Shown here piece after piece: positions 1 to 5,758 of a DNA stretch of 5,758 bases. Numbering within the stretch: the stretch's first letter is position 1; every line of letters starts with the position of its first letter. Source of the DNA: Candidatus Izemoplasmatales bacterium (GTDB lineage Bacteria > Bacillota_I > Bacilli_A > Izemoplasmatales > Hujiaoplasmataceae). The translations under genes were made by a program, and so were the position numbers. The DNA lies in assembly GCA_028699855.1 (NCBI GenBank), contig JAQVTV010000075.1:1-5758 (forward strand), written 5' to 3'. The notes beneath the pieces are model-generated. The model did no database searches and was not told where the DNA came from. It saw only the letters and a list, made by a program, of their open reading frames with translations.

Positions 1-589
1 TGTAATCGATCGATTCTTGAATGATCGGCCGTGGCGTCGCGGCATCATTCTCACCGATGTTGCGCCGCCTTTGACAATGCCGGCAATACATCGCGCATTC
101 ATTGGTCACATTCATAATCAACCGATCCGGATATCTTCTCGTGATGCACCCTGCGGGATTCGTATACTCCTCCGACATCGGATCGAGGTCGTGCACAGCA
201 TCCATCAACTCGAGCGCGGAGGGCACAGCCATCAGTTTGATCGGGTCAAACGGATCTTCGGGATTGATCAAACTCAAATAATAAGGACTGATAGCCCACC
301 GAAATGTCTTTGATACTTGATCAATCGCCTGGATTTCTTTTTCACTCAATGGTAAAAAGCGCTTGAGATTTTGGACATCGCGCACGCGGTTTTTCAACTG
401 CCAATGCCAATCGTTCCAATCCGACTCATTCGCACCAAGGATATCTGCAATGCGCTTTTGTCGCTTCAAAATCTGTTTGTGTTGGTTGATACCACAGGGA
501 ATTGACTTCTTCGCTTCCAAATAATCATCAATCCGTGTTTTGAGTTCGGCCGCCCTATCCAGGGATATTTGCCGCTTACTCTTCTTCAT
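1..589 (-). CDS. KamA-family radical SAM aminomutase, probably glutamate 2,3-aminomutase (partial, C-terminus off the left edge)
   Basis: The visible 196 residues are the N-terminal part of a lysine/glutamate 2,3-aminomutase-type enzyme, which uses S-adenosylmethionine, a [4Fe-4S] cluster and PLP to move an amino group from C2 to C3 and make a beta-amino acid. The radical SAM CxxxCxxC motif is Cys165, Cys169 and Cys172, within NVTNECAMYCRHCQRRR. Before it are a helical N-terminal region (about 1-60), a WNDWHWQLKNRV segment (58-69) and a TRRYPDRL strand (150-157) typical of the family. The CRHCQRRRNIGE wording resembles, from memory, the clostridial glutamate 2,3-aminomutases more than the lysine enzymes (CRYCTRRR), but the substrate-specificity residues and PLP lysine lie outside the window. 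The ATG at 589 is chosen because AAGGAGGT (594-601) sits 5 bases upstream of it. The gene has its own promoter at 622-650 and is divergent from the gene at 729. If the glutamate assignment is right, the product would be beta-glutamate, a known osmolyte. The family is sure; the substrate is not. Confidence 0.9.
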   Translation of the reverse strand, partial: MKKSKRQISLDRAAELKTRIDDYLEAKKSIPCGINQHKQILKRQKRIADILGANESDWNDWHWQLKNRVRDVQNLKRFLPLSEKEIQAIDQVSKTFRWAISPYYLSLINPEDPFDPIKLMAVPSALELMDAVHDLDPMSEEYTNPAGCITRRYPDRLIMNVTNECAMYCRHCQRRRNIGENDAATPRPIIQESIDY

Positions 590-621
590 TAGGACCTCCT
601 TAAAATCATGATTACTAGCCT

Positions 622-650
622 ATTGTAACATTTTTATCGCATTTTGCCAA
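622..650 (-). promoter_or_regulatory. Promoter of the aminomutase gene
   Basis: On the minus strand a -35 box TTGGCA (645-650) and a -10 box TACAAT (622-627) are separated by exactly 17 bases, and a TG one base before the -10 (TGTTACAAT, 622-630) makes it an extended -10. The expected start is near 615, giving a leader of about 26 bases that contains the AAGGAGGT ribosome site. A 10-base palindrome AATCATGATT (604-613) lies in that leader; a role is possible but not shown. This is the best promoter in the window by consensus match. Confidence 0.75.
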
Positions 651-701
651 ATATCGCAGGCGGAAATACCGAATATATGCCACCATCTCCCTCAAATAGC
701 G

Positions 702-707
702 TATAAT
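702..707 (+). promoter_or_regulatory. Candidate -10 box for the gene at 729
   Basis: A perfect TATAAT lies 27 bases upstream of the TTG start codon at 729. No convincing -35 hexamer sits 16-18 bases upstream (around 678-685), and there is no extended -10 TG. Transcription would begin at about 714, at the Shine-Dalgarno site itself, giving a very short leader. The -10 box is seen directly; that it is functional is inference, supported by the similar arrangement at ispG. Confidence 0.45.
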
Positions 708-713
708 AGAGGC

Positions 714-720
714 AAGGAGG
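714..720 (+). promoter_or_regulatory. Ribosome binding site that fixes a TTG start
   Basis: AAGGAGG at 714-720 lies 8 bases before the TTG at 729, which is normal spacing. An ATG at 722 is only one base from this site and opens a different frame of just 38 codons, so it is unlikely to be the intended start. This site is why the TTG is accepted as the initiation codon. Confidence 0.75.
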
Positions 721-728
721 GATGAACA

Positions 729-1160
729 TTGAAACGCTATCCCCTGACTTCGACTCGCCAAAAAATCTTTGCGATCGTCATCGATGTCTTTTTGATCACC
801 TTTCATCTGTTGGTCTATTTCAATATTCCCAGATATGAACTGATTTTCCTCATTTTTGCGTTACTGACGCTGCTTTTGTGCGCGTTTTACACGAAAATCA
901 TCTTTGAATCGCAAATCGTCATCAACGAGGTGGCGCGCACGATCACGATCAAGATGATTTCAAAGACCCTCATCGATTTGACCTCCGTTTCTGCCATCGC
1001 GATCGAAGAACGCCTCATCGCATCCAAAAAGCGCTACGTCATCGCCTTTTATGATTCGCGTCGTCTCCTTTTCGCGGAGATCAACCCATTTCTCTCGAAC
1101 CTCCCGCTCGAAAGTCTCGAAGTTATGGTCGAAAGCATGAATCAATTGATCGATGCATAA
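729..1160 (+). CDS. Small membrane protein of unknown function, two transmembrane helices plus soluble C-terminal domain
   Basis: I do not recognise this 143-residue protein. It has a short basic N-terminus, two hydrophobic stretches at about residues 13-33 and 37-57 that should form a helical hairpin in the membrane, and a soluble part of about 85 residues. By the positive-inside rule the basic N-terminus (KR, R, K) and the C-terminal part are probably cytoplasmic. The soluble part reads as alternating beta strands (QIVINEVARTITIK, then DLTSVSAIAIEE, then RYVIAFYD) followed by a helix (about 126-142). This is reminiscent of small bacterial PH-like domains attached to two-helix anchors, but that is a fold guess and not a family match. 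It starts at TTG, supported by AAGGAGG 8 bases upstream. It appears monocistronic, with a candidate -10 box at 702 and a terminator directly after its TAA stop. It is divergent from the aminomutase gene and convergent with the enzyme I-like gene, so context gives no function. Confidence 0.8.
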   Translation: MKRYPLTSTRQKIFAIVIDVFLITFHLLVYFNIPRYELIFLIFALLTLLLCAFYTKIIFESQIVINEVARTITIKMISKTLIDLTSVSAIAIEERLIASKKRYVIAFYDSRRLLFAEINPFLSNLPLESLEVMVESMNQLIDA

Positions 1161-1203
1161 AAAACACGGGCTTCTCGCATGTGAGATACCCGTGTGATTT
1201 TTT
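1159..1203. terminator. Bidirectional rho-independent terminator between convergent genes
   Basis: The stem ACACGGG (1164-1170) pairs with CCCGTGT (1189-1195). After a 2x2 internal loop, an upper stem of TCTCG pairs with TGAGA (one G-U pair) around a CATG loop. On the plus strand it is followed by TTTTTT (1198-1203), and on the minus strand by the complement of AAAAAA (1159-1164). It therefore can end transcripts from both the gene at 729 and the enzyme I-like gene. The stop codons of both genes lie in the A/T tracts on either side. Confidence 0.85.
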
Positions 1204-2734
1204 ATTTTCGCCAGTGATCGCAGGCGACGCTGACGTAATCGATTCCAATCTTCCTATATTCCGGATACAAGTCTTCCATTTCCGCCATCCGTCCGCATAT
1301 TCCCACCGTTTGGTGGTTTTTTTTCGCTTGAGCGGCGATGGTTCTCACGACATCCAGGAAGATGTCTTTCGCCGCAGAACTCATATATTCCTTGAGATCG
1401 CGCTCGCGATCAATGGATAGAAGTCGCTCCAAAAGGTCATTCGACCCGATCGCGACAAAATCGCTCGCATGAATGATATCGTTCAGCACATCAAGCGCAA
1501 GCGGTGTTTCGATCATCGCCCCAAGGGGAATGATGTTCGCGATATCTGTCCCTTCTTGAATCAATCGTTCCTTCAAACGCTCTATCAGCTTCCGCGTGGC
1601 AATCATCGCTTCGCTTGAAGTGACCATCGGCAATAAGATCTTCAGTTTTCCCGCAGACGATGCCTTCAACATCGCTTCCAGCTGCGTGGAAAACACATCG
1701 GGATGCGCGAGCAAGGTCTCCACACCGCGCATGGACACACCATCCTCGTTCCGGGTTGTGCCAAGATGCATCTCCGGGATTTTATCAAAGGCACGAATGA
1801 TGACAATTCGTTCGGGAAAATCCCCGAGAATGGCGCGATACACTTCGACTTGTTCCGCTTTTCCCGGCAATCCATCCAGATCATGAAAAAGATACTCTGT
1901 CCGTACCAACCCGATTCCGGATATGTCCGTGTGTCTCAGAAGCGCGATTTCCGATATGAAGTTGATGTTTGCATAAACTGCGATCGGCGTTGAAGGATGA
2001 GGCCGGATATCCGTTGCCTTCATCGGCGTTCGCACATACTGCTCGAGTATGGACTTCGTCGGAGAAACGATGACTTCTCCTTTCTCTCCATCAACGCATA
2101 CGATTGATCCGTCACGGATGATTGTGTGCACCTCATCGATTCCGAACACCATGGGACATTGAAGGCTCTCGGCGATCATCGCGCTGTGCGACAGCGCTGA
2201 ACCTGTTTCGGCTACAAAACCGAAAATCCCCGCACGATACAATGCCAATACTTCCGAAGGATAAAAATGATGTTTGACGGCGATGCCGAACAACCGCTCT
2301 TCATGGTTCTTTTGATCACGCTCGCGATGCACCTGGATTTGCGTGAAGACATCCTCGATGTCCTGAGCACGCGCCAAAAGGTATGCATCATCGCTCTGTT
2401 GGAGCCGATCGAGATAGCGCGCTTTCACTTTTTGCAAGGCATCTTCAAGCGTCAAACCTGAACGGATGCTGGATTCTATTTGTTTTTTCATGTCCTGATC
2501 GTCTAACATCGCGATATGGCTCAAGAAAATCTGTTCGGCTTCCTTCGCGTGAGCCTCTCGGATATAAGCCTCGATCGTCGCTTTCGCTGATGAGAGCGCA
2601 GACTGAAAACACCGGATTTCCTTTTCCGGATCCTCAAGAACGTGCCGATGTGTATGTAGTTGTTCATCCGCGATGACATAAGCCAATCCACTTGCCACAT
2701 AACGGCCGATGCCATAGCCTTTCAGTCGTTTCAT
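1202..2734 (-). CDS. ptsI: Divergent PTS enzyme I (PEP-protein phosphotransferase) family protein
   Basis: Enzyme I takes phosphate from PEP onto a histidine and passes it to HPr in the cytoplasm, feeding PTS sugar uptake and its regulators. The 510 residues show the whole enzyme I order: a helical HPr-binding insert (about 35-145, including DDAYLLARAQDIEDV), the phosphohistidine swivel (His183 in GSALSHSAMIA) and the PEP-binding barrel (about 250-510). Aligned from memory to the E. coli enzyme, the PEP, metal and acid residues are kept: Arg278, Arg314, Arg336, Glu409, Asn432, Asp433, Arg443 and Cys480. Three signatures differ: GGRTSH is GSALSH, the DxGGDK segment after Arg314 is altered with about 4 residues missing, and CGE is CGR. 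The protein stops about 30 residues after the Cys, where E. coli has about 73. The ATG at 2734 is backed by AGGTGATC (2737-2744), 7 bases from its AGG core. No HPr gene is adjacent. It may be the only enzyme I of the organism or a specialised paralogue; the family is sure, orthology to ptsI is not. Confidence 0.88.
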   Translation of the reverse strand: MKRLKGYGIGRYVASGLAYVIADEQLHTHRHVLEDPEKEIRCFQSALSSAKATIEAYIREAHAKEAEQIFLSHIAMLDDQDMKKQIESSIRSGLTLEDALQKVKARYLDRLQQSDDAYLLARAQDIEDVFTQIQVHRERDQKNHEERLFGIAVKHHFYPSEVLALYRAGIFGFVAETGSALSHSAMIAESLQCPMVFGIDEVHTIIRDGSIVCVDGEKGEVIVSPTKSILEQYVRTPMKATDIRPHPSTPIAVYANINFISEIALLRHTDISGIGLVRTEYLFHDLDGLPGKAEQVEVYRAILGDFPERIVIIRAFDKIPEMHLGTTRNEDGVSMRGVETLLAHPDVFSTQLEAMLKASSAGKLKILLPMVTSSEAMIATRKLIERLKERLIQEGTDIANIIPLGAMIETPLALDVLNDIIHASDFVAIGSNDLLERLLSIDRERDLKEYMSSAAKDIFLDVVRTIAAQAKKNHQTVGICGRMAEMEDLYPEYRKIGIDYVSVACDHWRK

Positions 2735-2745
2735 CCGATCACCTG

Positions 2746-2759
2746 AATATGGCCATATT
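2746..2759. promoter_or_regulatory. Perfect 14-base palindrome on the enzyme I promoter, candidate operator
   Basis: AATATGGCCATATT is a perfect inverted repeat centred at 2752.5. It overlaps the downstream end of the -10 box (2757-2762) and covers the expected transcription start (about 2750) of the minus-strand enzyme I-like gene. That is the usual place for a repressor operator. It is not followed by a T tract, so it is not a terminator. The palindrome is seen directly; the operator role is inference, and I do not recognise the binding protein. Confidence 0.45.
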
Positions 2760-2785
2760 GTAACATGTTTGTCTGTGCTTGCGAA
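2757..2785 (-). promoter_or_regulatory. Promoter of the enzyme I-like gene
   Basis: On the minus strand an extended -10 TGTTACAAT (2757-2765) is preceded, with a 17-base spacer, by TTCGCA (2780-2785), a 4-of-6 match to TTGACA. The first base of the -10 is 28 bases from the ATG, so the leader is short. The block ATGTTACAATA is identical to the one in the aminomutase promoter, which supports it as a real promoter element. Confidence 0.65.
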
Positions 2786-2794
2786 TAGAAATCA

Positions 2795-2821
2795 TTGAAA
2801 AACCGTGCTTTGGTGTATAAT
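2795..2821 (+). promoter_or_regulatory. Candidate promoter of ispG
   Basis: TATAAT at 2816-2821 lies 24 bases before the ispG ATG. TTGAAA at 2795-2800 could be the -35 box, but the 15-base spacer is shorter than the usual 16-18. The start would be near 2828, giving a leader of about 12 bases that begins at the Shine-Dalgarno site. The -10 is convincing; the -35 is doubtful. A TTG inside the -35 candidate opens the ispG frame early but has no ribosome site. Confidence 0.5.
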
Positions 2822-2827
2822 GGAGTA

Positions 2828-2837
2828 GAGGTGATCC
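2828..2837 (+). promoter_or_regulatory. Ribosome binding site that decides the ispG start
   Basis: GAGGTGATCC is complementary over 10 bases to the usual bacterial 16S rRNA 3' end (GGAUCACCUC). Its GAGG core ends 8 bases before the ATG at 2840. This selects that ATG over the in-frame GTG at 2831, which lies inside the site, and over the in-frame TTG at 2795, which has no site. Confidence 0.75.
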
Positions 2838-2839
2838 AG

Positions 2840-3901
2840 ATGATTGATCGTACGAAGACCCGAAAAATCGCAATCGGTAACATCACCATCGGTGGGGATC
2901 ACACCGTCGTTATCCAAAGCATGACCAACACCCCCACCAAGGATGTGGACGCAACCATCCAACAGATCCATCGTCTAAGCGAACACGGGTGTCAAATCGT
3001 CCGCGTCGCTGTTTTGGATATGGAAGACGCCGAAGCCATCGGCACCATCAAGCAACATATCCCTATCCCGCTCGTGGCGGATATTCACTTCGATCATCAC
3101 TTGGCGATACGCTCCATCGAACAAGGCGCCGACAAAATCCGCATCAATCCGGGTAATATCGGCAATGCCTCCCATATCAAAGAAGTCGTCGACACATGCA
3201 AAGCCCGTGCCATCCCCATCCGCATCGGCATCAATTCCGGCTCGATCGAAAAACATATCCTGGAAAAAACCGTTCATCCCACGCCCGAAGCGATGATCCA
3301 ATCCGCACGCTACCACGTGCGATTGTTGGAAGAACTCGATTTCAAAGATATCGTCTTGTCCCTCAAATCCACGTCACTCACAGATACTTTGGCGAGCTAC
3401 CGCATGGCTGCAGAGATTTTTCCCTATCCGCTTCATCTCGGGATTACCGAAGCCGGTAGTTCATTTTCCGGAACGATCCGTTCCGCCATGGGCCTCGGCA
3501 CCCTCCTTGAAGCCGGAATCGGCTCCACCATCCGCGTCTCTTTGACAGCCGATCCCGTGGAAGAAATCCGCGTCGCAAAAGAAATTCTCGCCAACGTCGG
3601 ACTCTATCAAAAACCCCGACTGATATCCTGTCCCACCTGCGGGAGAATCCAATATGATATGATCCCCATCGTGAAAGAGATCGAAGCATATATCGAAAAC
3701 ATGAACATCCCGATCACCATCGCCATCATGGGCTGTGTCGTCAACGGTCCCGGAGAGGCCAAGGAGGCGAATATCGCTTTGTGCGGGGGAAAGAATGAAG
3801 CGCTGCTGTATATCGATGGCGTCGTCGTCGGAAAGTATCCCCAAAACGAAATCGTCCCCATCTTGAAAAAGACCATCCGCCAGTACAAAATGAAATCCTA
3901 A
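2840..3901 (+). CDS. ispG: 4-hydroxy-3-methylbut-2-en-1-yl diphosphate synthase (IspG/GcpE)
   Basis: IspG carries out the penultimate step of the MEP isoprenoid pathway, reductively opening 2-C-methyl-D-erythritol 2,4-cyclodiphosphate to HMBPP with a [4Fe-4S] cluster and electrons from flavodoxin or ferredoxin. The 353 residues have the expected two-part build: a TIM barrel carrying VIQSMTNT, VADIHFD, KIRINPGNIG, RIGINSGS, DIVLSLKST and HLGITEAG, then the cluster domain with CPTC (Cys264, Cys267) and GCVVNGPGEA (Cys299, Glu306). All cluster ligands are present and the length fits the bacterial family. The start is the ATG at 2840, after a strong ribosome site; the frame is open back to a TTG at 2795, but that TTG lies in the promoter. 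Just after the cluster motif it reads ANIALCGG where B. subtilis-type enzymes, as I recall them, have ADIGIAGG. It is transcribed alone, divergent from the enzyme I-like gene, and ends at a terminator. No other MEP gene is nearby. Its presence implies isoprenoids are made by the MEP route. Confidence 0.96.
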   Translation: MIDRTKTRKIAIGNITIGGDHTVVIQSMTNTPTKDVDATIQQIHRLSEHGCQIVRVAVLDMEDAEAIGTIKQHIPIPLVADIHFDHHLAIRSIEQGADKIRINPGNIGNASHIKEVVDTCKARAIPIRIGINSGSIEKHILEKTVHPTPEAMIQSARYHVRLLEELDFKDIVLSLKSTSLTDTLASYRMAAEIFPYPLHLGITEAGSSFSGTIRSAMGLGTLLEAGIGSTIRVSLTADPVEEIRVAKEILANVGLYQKPRLISCPTCGRIQYDMIPIVKEIEAYIENMNIPITIAIMGCVVNGPGEAKEANIALCGGKNEALLYIDGVVVGKYPQNEIVPILKKTIRQYKMKS

Positions 3902-3944
3902 AAATAGAGCATCCCGCGTGTGGCGAGATGCTCCGTTTTTTTTT
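3900..3944. terminator. Rho-independent terminator between ispG and cvpA, probably bidirectional
   Basis: GAGCATC (3907-3913) pairs with GATGCTC (3927-3933). Above a single C-A mismatch, CGC (3915-3917) pairs with GCG (3923-3925) around a GTGTG loop. On the plus strand a run of nine T follows (3936-3944), making a strong terminator for ispG. On the minus strand five T (complement of 3900-3904) follow, so it can also end the gcvPB-cvpA transcript, probably less efficiently. The cvpA stop codon lies at the edge of the T run. Confidence 0.88.
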
Positions 3945-4662
3945 AGAAGAATACACTGATGATGTGGCGCAAGATATTGTTATCGTAGAGCCACTTGGAC
4001 AAACGAAACTCATCCGTGAGCAATTGCATATCCACGTTGACGAAATCTCCAATCAGATTATTGATGGCCGGAGCGGTCAACGCCAACGCCAAGATGAATA
4101 ACAAGATAAAGACGATCAAAGCCGCTTTGACAAGACCGAAGAGGAGCCCCAAAACCTTGTCGATTTGCTTGATGACAGGAATCGACGTCACCATTTTCGC
4201 AAGAATCTTCAAAAAGAAGAATACGATCATCGAGCCGAAAAACAAGATGATAAACGCAAGCACCAAGAGGACAAGGCCTTTGATGCCCGGTTGAATGGCT
4301 TCGACGATGCTCATGCCGATCTGATCGAAATCGATTCCGCCGACAATCCAGTCGACGATGAACTGCGGCAAACTCATGCCTTCAAAAGCCTGACGGACGT
4401 TCGCTTCCGTCAAACCTAAAGCAAACTGGTCTGAACGCGATAACAAATATTCTCCGATCCGGGTGTTGATCGCTTCCCCGAACCATTTGTCAAGCAAGCC
4501 GGAAAACGGTCGTGCAAGAATGATCGAACCGATCAAACCGAATACCCCCGAAGCCATTTTCACGATTTTCAACAAAAATCCTTTCTTCCATCCAAGAACT
4601 GCCAAACCGATGACGACCACCACGATGGCGACATCAATGACACCAAAAAATCCAAGATTCAT
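3943..4662 (-). CDS. cvpA: CvpA-family integral membrane protein
   Basis: This 239-residue protein matches the colicin V production (CvpA) family of inner-membrane proteins, whose biochemical role is not settled; in E. coli cvpA affects colicin V export and is near purF. Four membrane segments are visible at about residues 6-24, 29-50, 127-154 and 172-196. The family hallmarks are the N-terminal helix followed by GWKKGF (24-29), and IDKVLGLLFGLVKA (167-180) leading into the last helix. It is longer than the usual 160-180 residues because of a loop of about 75 residues between helices 2 and 3 and a tail of about 40 residues after helix 4. It starts at the ATG at 4662, 3 bases after the gcvPB stop; AGGAGG (4673-4678) with a 10-base spacer lies inside the last codons of gcvPB. 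It is therefore the downstream, probably translationally coupled gene of the glycine-cleavage operon. A role in glycine metabolism is not implied. Confidence 0.85.
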   Translation of the reverse strand: MNLGFFGVIDVAIVVVVIGLAVLGWKKGFLLKIVKMASGVFGLIGSIILARPFSGLLDKWFGEAINTRIGEYLLSRSDQFALGLTEANVRQAFEGMSLPQFIVDWIVGGIDFDQIGMSIVEAIQPGIKGLVLLVLAFIILFFGSMIVFFFLKILAKMVTSIPVIKQIDKVLGLLFGLVKAALIVFILLFILALALTAPAINNLIGDFVNVDMQLLTDEFRLSKWLYDNNILRHIISVFF

Positions 4663-4665
4663 CTC

Positions 4666-5758
<1,093 letters not shown>

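Noticed and set aside
17..313. 98-codon plus-strand frame at the left edge
   Set aside because: It is antisense to the radical SAM aminomutase, whose CxxxCxxC motif is clear on the minus strand.
604..613. AATCATGATT palindrome in the aminomutase leader as an operator
   Set aside because: It is only 10 bases, A/T-rich and downstream of the likely start; chance occurrence is too likely to list it as a separate site.
722..838. ATG-started 38-codon frame overlapping the start of the gene at 729
   Set aside because: It is one base from the AAGGAGG site, too close for initiation, and gives a short product with no recognisable features. The TTG at 729 has correct spacing and opens a coherent membrane protein.
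1596..1993. Pair of overlapping 96-codon plus-strand frames
   Set aside because: Both are antisense to the PEP-binding barrel of the enzyme I-like gene and show no family features.
2795..2839. N-terminal extension of ispG from a TTG at 2795
   Set aside because: It would add 15 residues not typical of IspG. The TTG has no ribosome site and lies in a promoter region, while the ATG at 2840 has a near-perfect ribosome site.
2735..2839. Riboswitch or small RNA in the divergent region before ispG
   Set aside because: The region is 105 bases and is accounted for by two promoters and a palindrome. Predicted leaders are far too short to hold a riboswitch.
3461..3844. 127-codon minus-strand frame
   Set aside because: It is antisense to the conserved cluster domain of ispG; its Asp/Gly-rich translation is the usual shadow of this codon pattern.

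Overview
The window is an ordinary-looking stretch of bacterial chromosome, most likely from a Bacillota/Mycoplasmatota-type (Firmicutes-like) organism. The reasons are the strong Shine-Dalgarno sites (AAGGAGG, AGGTGATC), sigma-A-like promoters with TATAAT/TACAAT -10 boxes, compact intergenic regions with hairpin/T-tract terminators, and the split two-subunit glycine decarboxylase. Tryptophan is read from TGG in the genes I translated, and all five visible stop codons are TAA, so nothing suggests TGA recoding. I cannot name the genus.

Layout, left to right. Positions 1-589 (minus) hold the N-terminal 196 codons of a KamA-family radical SAM aminomutase, probably glutamate 2,3-aminomutase, running off the left edge. 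A 139-base divergent promoter region separates it from a TTG-started gene for a small two-helix membrane protein of unknown function (729-1160, plus). That gene converges, through a bidirectional terminator, on a 510-residue divergent PTS enzyme I-like protein (1202-2734, minus). A 105-base divergent promoter region with a perfect 14-base palindrome separates the latter from ispG (2840-3901, plus), an isoprenoid (MEP pathway) enzyme. ispG converges, through a second bidirectional terminator, on a minus-strand operon tail of gcvPB (partial, right edge) followed 3 bases later by a cvpA-family membrane protein gene (3943-4662).

The genes do not form one pathway. They cover amino acid chemistry (aminomutase, glycine cleavage), PEP-dependent phosphotransfer, isoprenoid synthesis and two membrane proteins. 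The arrangement alternates divergent promoter regions with convergent terminators, so only gcvPB-cvpA looks like a shared transcript. No gap exceeds 300 bases. I see no RNA gene, CRISPR array, insertion sequence, phage gene or other mobile element, and no convincing sign of a new defence or mobile system. The points most worth a second look are the enzyme I variant with altered signature motifs and a short C-terminus, the palindrome on its promoter, and the unidentified membrane protein.
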